Below, piece after piece: positions 10,448-22,121 of a DNA stretch of 64,000 bases. The notes below the pieces were generated by a model. That model was given only the letters and a program-made list of their open reading frames with translations. It was not told where the DNA came from and ran no database searches. This stretch comes from Selaginella moellendorffii (Eukaryota; Streptophyta; Lycopodiopsida; Selaginellales; Selaginellaceae), in NCBI RefSeq assembly GCF_000143415.4, contig NW_003314263.1, forward strand, positions 4,219,628 to 4,283,627, read 5' to 3'. A program made the translations under genes and the position numbers. Position 1 is the stretch's first letter; the number at the start of each line of letters is the position of its first letter.

Positions 10448-12089
10448 TTATTCACCACATTTTACTTTTGCAATGCTCGATGAAATGAACTCTCCTACGA
10501 CACGTAAAACTTCTTCGGGTGTCTCTTCGTGAGGCAAGTGTCCGCACTCTTTGATCTTGTGAAACGTAGACTTGGGAAACACTTTGGCGAGCTTTTCTGC
10601 GTTCCAAGCAGGGACCAAACGATCTGTGTCTCCCGTTACTATCAGAACTGACGGGCGAGAAAACCAATTACGGCATGGATCATTTTAAACAAGAAATATA
10701 CGTACCTGGACATGAGATTTCTTCAATCTTCTCGGCTAGTTTCCTTCCCTTTTTGTCTCTGGTTGACAACATGGCTATAACGTACTCTAGCAACGCTTGG
10801 TCCCAGTTCCTACATCCCAAGGGCTATAGAAACAATCCTATGATTAAAGTGTTTCCTGAAACATAAGGTGACTCACCTTGGTGTAGCCTTGAATGATAGA
10901 GTTATTAACCATCTGTGGATTGTACCAAGCAAAACGCACTGCCTCCCTCGAGTATCTATCCATTATCTGCTGTATCTGTTTTGAAACGAAAGCACATGAG
11001 TTAGAAGGATGAATGTAATCGTAGTTTGAAATGGTAAACCATCCAGATAGCAGCCTTTGATCTGAGTGCCGCGGCTAAAACTCCCGCGAAGATGTTGGCC
11101 ACCAGTTCTTTCAAACTTTGAGTGAAGCGCTTTAGCTTGGAGTAAAGCTCGAGAGCAACAGCACGCAGTCCCAGAAAGAGACTGGTGACGAGCTTGACAA
11201 GCAAGCGAGCACGAGACAGCGAGCCGGGATTCCGTTCCAGATGCTCTTCTTTCCGAGTTTCTCGTCCTTGTCGTCGTCGCAGTTTCCCCATGAAAGGCGC
11301 AGCTATGGCAGGAGCTAGCATCACAATCCCGGCAATTCGCTCTGGAGCTTTAAAGTACGTATCGGCAGCGACAATGCATCCAGCAGAGTGCCTGCATAGA
11401 TGGAATCAGCACTTTTCTTCTCGCAAGAAAAGAAAAGAAAAAAGAGAGAAGAACGTACCCGACCAATATCACTTTGTCTGCCCCTAGAAAATCAATGAAA
11501 GCCGCGGCGATAGATGCCGAGAAATCCAGACTATACGGGTTCTCTTTCGCGGCACTTGGTTGAATCCTAGGCCGGGAAGTTAGTCCAAAGCCTGGCCGAT
11601 CAAACGCCACCACGGTTGATGCTAACACCTTGGCCAAAGGCTGCATCAGACGCTCCCACGAAAAAATCGAGGCACCAAATCCATGGAGGAGTATCGCAGG
11701 GAACTCTCCAGCCTCGCCAGCGCTGCGTCCACGCGAGAGCTAGATCGATAGTTATTCCCGTTGTCATCAAATCAAGTAGCGAGAAGAAAATACCTGATGT
11801 TTCCTGGGGATCCATCCCTGGCGATGATCTTGTAGTGCACCTGGACTCCATTGTACTCCGCGAATCGGCTGCTCGGATCTGCTAGAAGCCATGGCTCCAT
11901 GAGCACAGCCTGATCCACACCCGCGATACTCCTCGATCGCTTCTTGCGCTCCCACAATTCATCGCCTGGATCTGCCGCGGCGGACGACAAGGAGCATCTG
12001 GCGATCCAAGCGCCACGCCAGCGCGCGGCGCCTTGGAGCTGGAGATTTTGAAAGCGAGGAAGCGCAATGCAGTGGAGGAAGAGCGCCAT
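10448..12089 (-). CDS. Alpha/beta-hydrolase-fold protein, probably organellar, 442 aa, six exons
   Basis: Predicted as complement(join(10448..10647,10706..10823,10877..10975,11040..11391,11459..11722,11794..12089)). All five introns are GT-AG, 53-71 nt, and the reading frame is kept across every junction. The fold is plain: strand/oxyanion loop FPAILLHGFGAS (about 106-117), FDRPGFGLT, nucleophile elbow VGHSAGC with Ser189, a long lid (about 205-330), then LIVTGDTDRLVP (acid Asp383 or Asp385) and ECGHLPHEE (His413). The N-terminus (MALFLHCIALPRFQNLQ..., basic, Ser/Ala-rich) looks like a chloroplast transit peptide. The fold fits esterase or epoxide-hydrolase-like enzymes of plastids; the substrate is not predictable. 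It is head to head with the GNAT-like gene, 43 bp between ATGs, and relics of this locus occur at 9195-9800 and 37600-38250. Confidence 0.88.
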
Positions 12090-12132
12090 AGCTGGGATGA
12101 AAATATTTTAGGGTTCTTGCGCAGGAGAAGTG
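12090..12132. promoter_or_regulatory. Ultra-compact bidirectional promoter/5' leader between hydrolase and GNAT-like genes
   Basis: Only 43 bp separate the two divergent start codons, so the promoters must overlap the 5' ends of the partner genes, or one start codon lies further inside. The GNAT-like gene has a second in-frame ATG at about 12169. The motif AATATTTTAGGGTTCTTGCG contains a telobox-like TTAGGGTT. The same ATTTT(A/G)GG..TTC segment survives in the relic copy at about 37860-37880, which supports an ancestral head-to-head arrangement. Confidence 0.5.
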
Positions 12133-12801
12133 ATGAATGGAGGTGGAGCGGCGATTCTTCCAGCGATGGCTGGTATCCTGGATGTGGCCGCGAGGAGGGG
12201 CGTGAGCCTGGAGCTCAAGAAGCTCGGCCCATTCTTCACGGTGATAGCATCCAACAGCAAAGATCAAGCGCTGCTGGGCGAGGCGAGAGGGGTGATCAGG
12301 CCATGGATAGACGGCATGGTTCTCCATCTGGATTCCATCCGGATGACAAGAGCCTCCAAGATCAAACAAGACAAGCCTCTCTTCGGTGTGGCATTGGTGA
12401 TTGGAGCAGCGGCGATTCGCCATGGCTACGATTGTGGCTGCTCCAGGGCCGAGCTCCTGGCCATCAACGACAGTGATTTGTACCACTCCAAGGTGAGATT
12501 GAGCGCTCTTCTCTCTCTGGTTGATGATCGATAGTAATACATTCTTCTTTCTCTTGCTACGCAGCTGCGGAGGTACTACCAGAGGGTTGGATTCGAGGCA
12601 GTGTATGAAGTGAGTGGAGAATCGCTGCGAGATTTGCCACACATGCTCGTGTGGGGAGGGATTGGGACTCGCATGGATGCAAGCATCCATCACCTGCTAG
12701 TCAAGTGGTCAAAGGTCTTTGACTCAGGTGGTCAAATGCCTTTGACCCAGAGTTCAAAAGCTCTTTTAAGCGCTAGGTTGGATCAGAATATTCGCAGCTG
12801 A
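12133..12801 (+). CDS. GNAT-like N-acetyltransferase-domain protein, 198 aa, two exons
   Basis: Predicted as join(12133..12492,12565..12801), with a phase-0 GT-AG intron of 72 nt. After MNGGGAAILPAMAGILD the protein has a beta-rich N-terminal part (PFFTVIASNSKDQALLGEARG), then PLFGVALVIGAAAIRHGYDCGCSRAELLAINDSDLYHSK joined across the splice to LRRYYQRVGFEAVYEV. That last block is the GNAT motif-B arrangement (helix, then '-YY-R-GF--V'). It is followed by HMLVWGGIGTRMDA. GNAT proteins transfer acetyl groups from acetyl-CoA; substrate and location are unknown. I recognise the HMLVWGG-GTRMDA tail as typical of a plant-specific GNAT-like group but not a named gene. The last about 30 residues, after HHLLVKWSKVF, look poorly conserved and low-complexity. 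Confidence 0.65.
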
Positions 12802-15384
12802 GTTTCTCTATAAGGGTTTGTCGATGATTTTTGAGCGTAGCATGGATCCTTACTACAAGGTGTTCTATTGCGTAGTATCTCCCACTGTTTTGGATGCTAG
12901 GAGACACCCTTTGGCAACTTCTAAGCTCATAGCGGGGTGATGTGATAACGACGATCATGCAGCAGATGCATGATGTTGCTTGGCTGGATCAAGAAAAATG
13001 AATATGTTACAGACAGGCATTTGGCGACGAGTTTTCCAGAGGGAACAATGGTCTACCTGAAGTTTGTGAAGCCAGGTAATGGTCCTGCGTGCTGTTCGTT
13101 TTGATCCCTCATGTGGCAACCATAGGAAAAGGAGCTTCTCCTGGTAAGCCAGAGATTTTCATTGTTGGTTGTTGGCATGACTTCCTTTTTCAGTTTTCAA
13201 TCTCCTCCCGCTGCAGTAGATATTCTTGGGCTCCTAGACGAGTATCTCCAGGGCAGGGCAACATTGGTTTGCCGACATGGCAAGGTTTTCCAATAGGTTG
13301 TTGGGAGGCCATCGGTCTTGTTGCACAGGTTGATGGAACAAGCATTTGACACGTTCATAAGGGGTTCAATGCCCTTTTCTATGGTGGTTGGAACCAGTGG
13401 GGCAGGTCCCTGTACGCTCATTTGTCTAAGACGCTCGGGTTCTTCTTTGTAGCTAACGACACGGGAAGTGGGGGCTCGAGCGTTTTCAGGGAAATAGTTG
13501 AATCGGCCCACACTTGCCTCACAGACAGAGGAACAAGACATTGTGGTTATTTTCCTTTTGTTGGCTGGGATGTAGATATACATCCACTGCAACACATGTG
13601 GCTTGACATTGGCACAGTGGCTTTTCTTTCAACTAGATAGGGATGGTTTAAACTTGAGTTGAGTTCATGAGTTGAGTTTAATTTAGCACAAGTTAATGAA
13701 GTTAACTATAACTCTTACAAAGAAAACTTATGTTATAAAAATGAAGGTTCTGACAAGCTTTAAAATATTAAAATATATAAATACCTAAGTCAAAAGTTTC
13801 TACTAAATTGAGCTATTTAGAAAAGACAAAATTCATGAAAACCTATCTATTTTCTTACTATCTTTACAATTATCATATTGTTAAATCAAAATAATTCTTT
13901 TTGAAGGGAATAGTGTATATTGGTCATCAAGGCAATATATATTTACATACTATTCATTCATTTTAGGGTTCTTAAGTAAAATAAAAAAAATTTAAGTAAG
14001 AGTTGTAGGGCAAATGAATGGGAGAATATTAATTTCATTTCACTATCACAATTTTTATATTACATTTCTAATCTTTATTACCCATCTGGGAATGTAAAGG
14101 CCATTGTAACTTTTGGTAAAAATGCTCATGTTACTTCCAAAATAATAGTTTAGAACAAAAGAAATGAAGAAATGAATGTAGTGAAGAAAACTAACAAATC
14201 TATTTTATAAAGCTTTCCATGGCATTTGTAATTTATAAATTAATTCATATAAAAAAACTCTACTTGCCTACCTATAGTACAATCCTCCTATATGAAAAGA
14301 CAAAAATATATTTTTGGGATGAATCCTCACTAGCATTTTATGAGAGTCATTTGTGAATAATATTAATAGAAATCAAAATCTTTAAAAAGATTTAAAAGTG
14401 ATATCACGTCAAAGAATCAAATTTATCTATGTTTTCAAGATTAAAAGGTAATATCACATAAGGGAATGCATGTGGGTTTGCATGCTTGCATACTCTATTA
14501 CTATAATATGGTCTATATTTCCCTGTTGTGTATTTTTATTGAAATTTGGCACAAGTTTAGAAAAGAATATATGTAAATGGTCATTAGAATGATAGATATT
14601 CTAGTATGTGTATCTAAAATTCTAGAAGCTCTGCTATTCATAAATAGACTATGATTATGAAATCTCATTTATGATATTGACATTTCAAGAATCTGAGTAT
14701 TATTAGTGTCATAATAAATAAACCTCATTCCCAAGACTAAAATTAATATATAAATGCCAAGAAAAGTTAGTCATTATAGTATTTTTGTTATTTTTACACT
14801 CCTTGGAAAGCTGAAAAGTTCAATATAAAAATGGCTCAAAAGAAAGTCATTGTTATTTGTATTTGGGTCCCTAACATTTTATATTAGTCTCTACTTCCAT
14901 CCCTAAGGTTTACCAACATTCCACATTCACCTCCATTATAACTACATTACAATCCTCTTTTTATTGAGGGTTTTTATGAAGTTGAACTAAAGCTCTCTAT
15001 ATATAAAATTTTGAATATTGTTACTAAAGAGGGATTACCTCAAATGTTTCAAAAGTAGTGCCACATGTTTTTGCAAGATCTTGCTTGTGGTATGGTAGGA
15101 CTGCTTAAAAGCACAAAATGCTATTATATTCAATGTTTAATATGCTACTCTTTTTTGGACAAAACAAATGTTTTCATGGGTTTACAAACTTTTCTTGAGC
15201 ACTATAGTAATTGCTTAATAATGGGTCTAGAAAGTGTGGATGTACAATAAATTCAAGAACAAGCTATGGACACATAGCCATTATTGTTTTATAGTGAGGA
15301 ACAACATAACAATGCATTGGCTAGTGTAGAATATGGGTTTTTTAGGCTATCTTACTAATTGCTTTACTATACAATTATATTGTC

Positions 15385-15394
<10 letters not shown>
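12802..15394. other. AT-rich intergenic DNA, no supported gene
   Basis: 12802-13640 has moderate GC and only broken short ORFs, possibly degraded transposon sequence. From 13640 the base composition shifts sharply to AT-rich with many A/T runs, and no ORF above 62 codons is convincing. This marks the left border of the repeat island. Confidence 0.6.
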
Positions 15395-15432
<38 letters not shown>

Positions 15433-15475
15433 GTATATATGTGTATATATATATGTATATATGTATATATATGTC
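15390..15475. repeat. (TA)n / (GTAT)n microsatellite
   Basis: A long uninterrupted TA run (about 15391-15420) grades into GTATGTATGTAT and mixed GTATATAT units. ORFs 15333-15736 and their antisense are simple-repeat translations. Confidence 0.95.
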
Positions 15476-15655
15476 TCGGACTCTGTCTCGGTCCATCTCA
15501 GACTCCATCTCGGGTCCATCTCGAACTCCATTTCGAACTCCATCTCGGACTCCCTCTCGAACTCCATCTCGGACTCCTCTCGGACTCCATCTCGGAATCC
15601 ATCTCGGGTCCATCTCAGACTCCATCTCGGGTCCATCTCAGACTCTTCCACGTGT
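15475..15655. repeat. CTCGGACTCCAT-type minisatellite
   Basis: Degenerate 12-bp units (TCTCGGACTCCA, TCTCGGGTCCA, TCTCGAACTCCA) repeat about fifteen times. Very similar arrays sit inside both LTRs of the inner chromovirus (26535-26790 and 32915-33180), suggesting a shared LTR-internal minisatellite. Confidence 0.85.
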
Positions 15656-16264
15656 CATGTGTTAGTCCTTTTTGGGTCCCTTTTTAAAGCCTCGCTTATT
15701 GCTCGCTTCATGCTCATTCCTCGAGCACTTTGTTGAGAGTTCCACTCCCACTCTCGACCTATCAAGTCGAAGCTTTTAGTCCAAACGTGTTATGCTTATT
15801 TGGGTTTCGCTTCGGCCACTACCATATGGCACCCTTTCGGCTCCACTTTGGGGCTTAGGGATTTGTGTCTCACAACTCCACCACCCATAGACGAAGTTCG
15901 ATGTCTTCATCGAACGGTAAACCCTTTTATAAAGTAATACCCACAGGTATTACCATTTCCATCCTTGGCACCTAGCCAATATTTATCTATGGTTTGACCC
16001 CGAAGGCTCACCATGCCTTGTCCATCTTCTAAGGAACATAGTCTCTCCAACCTAGAGACTCACTCGACCACCTGGGGTGGTTTGCCCCCTTTTATTGGTT
16101 CGGTTCTTGTGAAACCCGTTAGAGACACCCTCTCTAACTCAATTCCACTACTCATTCTCGAGTAGTCTCAGATTCCATTGACCTAACCTTTGCACTTTGG
16201 AACTTTTAATTTTTGACTTCTCAGTGTCAATTTCCTAGGTGTCTCCGACACCTTACGTTGCACA

Positions 16265-16458
16265 TGTAAACAACCAAAGGGAACGACTTGAGAGACGATC
16301 CATGGGGTTCAAAGATAGAGGGAAAGGGCCTATGAATAAGAGTGCACCCCCTTTTCCAATCGGTTAAGGGTCTTGGGATATTTGGGGTTAAGCGTCCTTG
16401 GGTTAGAATAGTACTGGGTTGGGTGACCTCCCGCGAAGTCCAAACTCAGGAGCTTACA
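16265..16458 (+). repeat. TRIM left LTR
   Basis: Starts TGTAAACAACCAAAGGG and ends GGAGCTTACA; matches 16761-16953. Confidence 0.92.
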
Positions 16459-16553
16459 TTTGGTATCAGAGGGATCTCAGGTCCGACTCTGTTGGTTGGC
16501 TAGGGGAATCACACCACATGTTGATTGACATCTGGCTGGTCCAGTTTGCTCCC

Positions 16554-16697
16554 GCTGGGCTCGACCCGAGGGGTAGGGTGTCAAGAGAGCGGGGCTCTCG
16601 GGCTGGGCTCGACCCGAGGGGTAGGGTGTCAAGAGAGCGGGGCTCTCGGGCTGGGCTCGACCCGAGGGGTAGGGTGTCAAGAGAGCGGGGCTCTCGT
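16554..16697 (+). repeat. Three tandem 48-bp units inside the TRIM
   Basis: Unit begins GCTGGGCTCGACCCGAGGGG and is repeated at 16554, 16602 and 16650 with almost no change. It accounts for the repetitive ORF over 16419-16787. Confidence 0.95.
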
Positions 16698-16760
16698 GAG
16701 AGCTGCGGCTCTCAGCCTTCCGTTCACGAGGGCGTGAACTTGCAGGGAAGTGTGGTGGAT

Positions 16761-16953
16761 TGTAAGCAACCAAAGGGAACGACTTGAGAGACGATCCATG
16801 GGGTTCAAATATAGAGGGAAAGGGCCCATGAGCAAGAGTGCACCCCCTTTTCCAATCGGTTAAAGTCTTGGGATATTTGGGGTTAAGCGTCCTTGGGTTT
16901 GAATAGTACTGGGCTGGGTGACCTCCCGGGAAGTCCAAACTCAGGAGCTTACA
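16761..16953 (+). repeat. TRIM right LTR
   Basis: Starts TGTAAGCAACCAAAGGG, ends GGAGCTTACA, followed by the target duplication GCACA. Confidence 0.92.
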
Positions 16954-19900
16954 GCACATGGTGCAACTCCACTTCCCTATCCTAGGAAGTTTTTTACTTG
17001 AGGGTACCATCATCCTCTCTTCGATATCATGCCACCTTTGGCACTAATTCCAGTTATCATAATTGGTGCTAAGTCTGCCCATGGCCCTATTATTTGGCTA
17101 CTTTACCGCTCCCCCCTTTGGAGCATCCACTTTCGCCAAATCAGAGCGGTTGGGAATCCACCCTTGGGGAAACATTGCCTTTCCCACAATTCGTTAGCAC
17201 CCAACACATTAGTGTTCTTGGCTTAACTTTGCCTTTTGGATTCTTTCTCATGATTCCCATGGCTCTTTTCTTAGCCACTAGTCTTTTGCTCCTATCCTTG
17301 ATTGTTGCACCTAGCAACACAGGATCGCTACCTCCATTTTCGAGGTTTCCTTTCAGTTCCAAACAAACACTTTGTTTTGCCAGGTCCAGAGGGTGTTTAC
17401 CCCTAGTACGTCTTTTTAACATTTTCTACTATGGGCTCTATCCACGGCCCAACTTTTGAGACCCTCCTTTGGATCTTTTATAGAGACTACTATCCTCGGA
17501 ATTGCTATGCCATAGCATTAACATAACGCATTTCCCTTAGGTGTTCTTCCCACTTGGTCCCCTTGACCAAGCCACACCATTACCAATAGTTCAAATCAAC
17601 ACTTTGAACTAAGAATCATATTCCTTAACCCAAACAAAGACTTTGTCCTTGTTTAGCCACAAGATCACCTAGCGATCTCATCTTGACCCCTTAATAAATC
17701 TACCAATAGGAATTAGGTCTTCCAGACCCTTCTAAGTTGTTGACTATGACCCCGGGGGCATCCCCCACACTTGGCGGTGCGCCCAAGCCAACCCTTCCAG
17801 CCAGGGATCCATAGCAATTGAGACTGGGTGTCCCCATCTCATTTACCACGTCCTTGGTGCCCTTTGCACCAAAGTGTTCAAGTTAGATATGCTGAGCTTT
17901 CACTCTAAGCAATCTAACCGTGTATCATGACTCCGAGGCATCCCTCGCTTGGCAGTGTGCCCAAACCAGTCTCCTCACTGAGAGTCCATGACCACCGAAA
18001 TATAAGTGTCCTTATATTCCAAACCATCACCACGCCCTAGTGATTTGGGACTCGAACCCAAGCACTAGAGGGTTGGGACTTGAACCCAACCTCCGTATAT
18101 GCATCTACGGATGGCATCACCCTAGATGCCTGGCATGACTCCCCACGCTGGTGCACCAACTTATACTTAAAGCGTGCTACAGATCACAGCTTAGGAACTT
18201 AGTTCCTCCACACTGCTAAGTCCTCTCACTTGACACGTCTGTGATCATGCATGGACTCCTCGATGCTCAGCCCCATAGGCCACCCCTTTTGAAGTTAGCA
18301 CCTTCAACTAGGGGATTTGTCCCCCTGACTTGCCAATCTCATTTAGCAAGTCATCCGGCCATCGTAACATGGTTTATGCATAAGCGTGAAAGTCCTTAAT
18401 CATTGACTTTCGTTCAAAGCCCTCTCTTTGAACATTCGGGAACTACTTCCCCAACCTTGATAGCCTCGCCTCATGGCCAGCTTCAAGACCATGCTTCTAC
18501 TGCGCCACTCTGATTTTGCGTGCTCTAGGAACCATTTACACTTGGCCTTTCTAGGTACTAAACTACCTAGAATCGTCTTTGGGAACTTGAAGGAATTCTA
18601 TCCCTTAACTTGCTAATGCCTCTCCTTTCGCAAGCTTTCCAATTGCCATATGGTCTAGCATGGACAATTTCATGCTTTAGACTCTTCATGGCACCACAAT
18701 TGTTAGTAACAACATACTTGAGTGCCCACTTGATTCTCCACTCCCAACTGACATAACCACCCTTGGTTGTGCTCTTTGATTCCTATGGTTTGGTTCTATC
18801 CCATTACTACTTGCTTTTAGCCTCACACATTTCCTTCAATTATTTGCCTCCAAACTAGGAGGATAGCTTTGCACATTCTACCATGCTTTAACAAGTATTC
18901 TTGGGGATGAACCTACCCAACAGCCTAGGGAGTGGTTCCTCAATTTGGGTATGCTCACCTTATAATCCCACACACCAAGATTAACGTTGCTACATATGGG
19001 CTTTTATATGCCCATCACTAGCCTTGCCAAAATTCTATTTTTTGCTTTATCTGATTCGGCTAGACGGACTTCTTCCGTCTTTGCAACCTTGGATATTTGG
19101 ATAGCACCTTCTATCCATTATTTGCTAGGGGCTTAGTCCCTTGGGCTTTATCTATTGCTCTCGCAACATCAAACACCACCTCCGGGTGTTCTAGAGTGTT
19201 TGGGTGTCCCAATGATGGCCTCTTTAACAATGAGCATTCCCCTTTTCAACATTGACTTACTATATCGCAACATAAGCAATTTATCCTCTAGAAGGGTACA
19301 TCTAACTTCCTTATGCTATTAAGAAGTCTTGGGTAGTTACCTTTTACCAGTTTAACAAATTATCTTGCACCTTTTGCTTAGTTGCCTCATAGTTGTCAAG
19401 TCCTATAACTCATTGCTGGTGCTTCCACACCTCTATCATTGTTTTGGTCACCACACTCTACCACATGCCTTCCAGCTTAGGCTATGCCATTCCCATTTCT
19501 ATTGGGATTCCCTTTGGCAAAGGGTTCTTATGAACCCATCAACATAACCTCAAAGTATCACACCTTAGCACATTTGGTGTCTCCACACCCTTGGCCCCAC
19601 AAGCCCATCCTTGTGACACTACTTATTAGCGTCTAGGTCTTTGCCAAGACCAATATGGTTGTTCTTCATGCTAACTATCCGTTAGCACCGCACCATAGTG
19701 TTTGCACCCAACTCTGGGCCAAAGTTGCTTTCTTCTGGGAACATCTTTCCCCCAACTTTAGTATGGCACATTCTACCATCAATGAGATACCTACTGTTCT
19801 CATACTTGGATCTTATGATCCTCCCCATACCTCATGGGTACCATACACCTCAGTCCAAATGCTTCAACCAACCCCTTAGAATTATTCTTTGACTGTTATT

Positions 19901-21583
19901 TGAGTCATCCAGCTTTTTCGACATTATCATCCGACGACCCGTGAGGTTCTACTTTTGAGGTGCTAGCTTGCCAGAATACAACTTCTTGTATTCAGGTCCG
20001 ACTCACAAGGACCATCTTTGTAAGTGTTACTCTGACACTTGATTTGTTCTCTTGGGGCAACCTTTTGCCCCTTAGGACCACTTGTTCGTGTGATGAGAAT
20101 ACCAACTCACCCTCTGAGTACACCCTTAACTCCTTGGGTTGTTCCAGCATTTATTAGAGGTAGCTTTGGCTACCATTTCAAAAACTGGTGTCCTTTTCCG
20201 TATTTGACCTCCCGTAGTCATTACTTTTGGTCTCACATTCATGAGCACCAACCTCAACTATATGAGGATAATCTTGTGACTCCTTTATTGTTTTGGAGTT
20301 TGCATCTTTCCCGTGATCCCAATTATAGTTCTTTACCACAACTATCTTAGCCCGTTTGCTGCATCAAACGCTCATCTGGATCACATAATCACTCAATGAG
20401 GAAAGCCTTATACTGTTCCCAAGATCCCAAAGTCATTCCATCATTGGCCCTTTTCTATCCACCACCTTGCCTACAAGTTCACACGTGAACTGTAGTGGAG
20501 AGCCATGTCTTCCCGACTTGCTACTCCTCAAGGACAAGCCCACCCCTAGGACCTTCCGATGCCAACACTAGTGGTGATATACTTCAGCACCAATAAAAGT
20601 TGGACTAAGGAACAGTTCCAATACCAAATTGTAAGCGACTAATTTTTCCATTTTACTTTAGTCACTTAACCACACCTCCGATCGCTTGGAGGAGTCTCAC
20701 TCACAACCTTCATAAGTCCTATTCCGGACTTGGGGACTTGCTAGCCCCAAGAATGGCATCCGTGCCACTCAACCGTTGCACTTAGTCCAAGTGCTCCATG
20801 TGTTTGGTCCCAAGACTGACACCCAAAGGTACCACTGACATATCGGCCCATTATGCTAAGGCCATGCCCATTCACCTTTGCCGCACTAGTGGTCCAATAC
20901 CACTTGCATCACAATCCTGTCTCTTCAAGACTGGGCCATCCGTCCACGAGTGGTCAACCCAGATCCACTCCTTAGCATCCTTAGGATGCCTATAGATAGG
21001 GGGAATAGCCTTCCCCAATATCCCTTTGTTAGTTCCTATTTAGTCCCTTTTCGGTCCATGGCTATGTTCATCGACAATGCCACTAGATCAAAGCCTACAG
21101 GCCCGACCACTAAGTCCCATGGTCCTCTGGGACTTCCTCACCCTGTGACTGTATCCTTAGTCACTACACTAGAGGACTGCTCCTCCTCCTTTCCCCCATT
21201 TGGGACTCCAGGGCAACATTTTGGAACACCGTGGGCTTACGCGAGCCCCGTGGGTACTCTCCCCACCTTCCGCCTTTAGGTGCTCTAGCCATGGGCTTAG
21301 AGCGAGGTTCCATTGAGCCATGCCTGGTATCAAAGTAGGTAGTGCCACCCACACTTGAACTGGGAGCATCGGCTAGTCGATCTCCCGAGGGAACTAGAGC
21401 CGGCTCTTGAACACTTCACCAAGTTACCCCGCTTGTCGGTCCGTATTCACTCTAGTCTTGGACTTTCCAGTGGTCAGTTCATCACCCAACACTGGGTCTG
21501 GCCTTCCTGGGCCAAACTGGCCTTTCCTGGCCAAACTGGCTCCACTGCAGCCCTCCCCACAAAGGAATAATTTGTAGCTTACA

Positions 21584-21743
21584 CTGGACCTCAAGCAGTT
21601 TCGGAGTGTAGGGCCCTGAGGTTATTTGAATAACCTTGGCCCCTCGAGGCCAGAAACTACCCGAGGTGGCAAGCTCAAGTTGGACCTCGGGCAGTTTCGG
21701 GGTGCGGAGGCTCAAGGTTATGTGAATAACCTTAGTCCCTCGA
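21584..21743. repeat. Palindrome-bearing tandem satellite, left part
   Basis: Units of about 95-105 bp. Each has hairpin 1 (arms 21653-21667 and 21684-21698, GAAACTACCCGAGGT against ACCTCGGGCAGTTTC, 14 of 15 paired, 16-nt loop) and hairpin 2 (GGTTATTTGAATAACC at 21620-21635; CAAGGTTATGTGAATAACCTT-like at 21713-21733). The array is interrupted at 21743 by the outer chromovirus and resumes at 34834. Confidence 0.85.
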
Positions 21744-22103
21744 TGTTAGGAATCCCCAATTCTTGCCACATTCCTGACTCTCGCCGGATTCCTGACCTAC
21801 AGACCACATTCCTAACTCTCGAGACACTTCCCTATTCTTGACTCTCGATTTCCCGTACGATTCCTGAGTCTCGAGCCATATTCCTGATGATGATGTGGCG
21901 CCTCTTCAACCTCAACTATATTTGGGCCGTCCTCGATCCAAGAGTGGTGGAGCTTCATCAACCTATAGTATATATAGGTTAGCCTTGTTCCATTTCTCCA
22001 CAATCTGAATCAACACTAGTCTAAGGCCTCTTCTTTGTTATTCACTAGCTTTTCTCTTTGTCTTTTGCATTTTCCAGTCTTGATCTTATTGGGGGTCTTG
22101 ACA
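21744..22103 (+). repeat. Outer chromovirus 5' LTR (360 bp)
   Basis: TGTTAGGAATCC...GGGTCTTGACA. TATATATA at 21969-21976 is a probable TATA box, which puts the RNA start near 21998. Confidence 0.93.
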
Positions 22104-22121
22104 GTTTGATTTAGATTGTGG
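22104..22121 (+). promoter_or_regulatory. Primer-binding site of the outer chromovirus, complementary to its own LTR
   Basis: GTTTGATTTAGATTGTGG directly abuts the 5' LTR. It does not match the usual initiator-Met site. It pairs with CCACAATCTGAATCAA at 21998-22013 in the LTR: 15 Watson-Crick pairs and one G-U in 16 positions. Confidence 0.7.

Larger units (their letters stand above)
16265..16953 (+). mobile_element. Complete TRIM (terminal-repeat retrotransposon in miniature), 689 bp
   Basis: Two direct repeats of 194 and 193 bp (16265-16458 and 16761-16953), both TGTAA...TTACA and about 93-95% identical by eye, flank a 302-bp interior. Two bases after the left LTR is TGGTATCAGAGGG (16461-16473), an initiator-Met-type primer-binding site. 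A purine-rich stretch (about 16742-16760) precedes the right LTR. The 5-bp target duplication GCACA is perfect (16260-16264 and 16954-16958). The interior is filled by three 48-bp tandem units (16554-16697) and has no coding capacity. It sits inside the decayed LTR element, so it inserted later. Confidence 0.92.
15475..21583 (-). mobile_element. Decayed non-autonomous LTR retrotransposon (LARD-like), reverse orientation, related to the inner chromovirus
   Basis: The right-hand LTR begins at 20630 (TGTAAGCGACTAATTTTTCC) and runs to about 21583. Immediately left of it is the reverse complement of a primer-binding site (CCAATACCAAATT at 20618-20630), the same layout as at the inner chromovirus 5' LTR (32100-32110). 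At the left end an LTR-like segment ends at 15874 (...TTGTGTCTCACA) and is followed by ACTCCACCACCCATAG, the same junction as at 26880 in the inner chromovirus. Scattered matches to its 3' untranslated region are at about 17740-17800 and 18040-18110. The left LTR starts with a CTCGGACTCCAT minisatellite (15475-15650) and seems truncated at the TA microsatellite. The roughly 4.7-kb interior has no ORF with gag or pol motifs, so the element is non-coding now. Limits are approximate. Confidence 0.6.

Noticed and set aside
15475-15655. Possible CRISPR-like array (short repeats with spacers)
   Set aside because: Units are contiguous and degenerate without unique spacers, in a plant nuclear repeat island.
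15333-15736. ORFs of 78-125 codons over the TA microsatellite and CTCGGAC array
   Set aside because: Simple-repeat translations (IYIYIY and SISDSISGPS patterns).
16419-17013. Forward and reverse ORFs inside the TRIM with triplicated 16-residue units
   Set aside because: Produced by three 48-bp (divisible by three) tandem units in a non-coding element; they cross the LTR.
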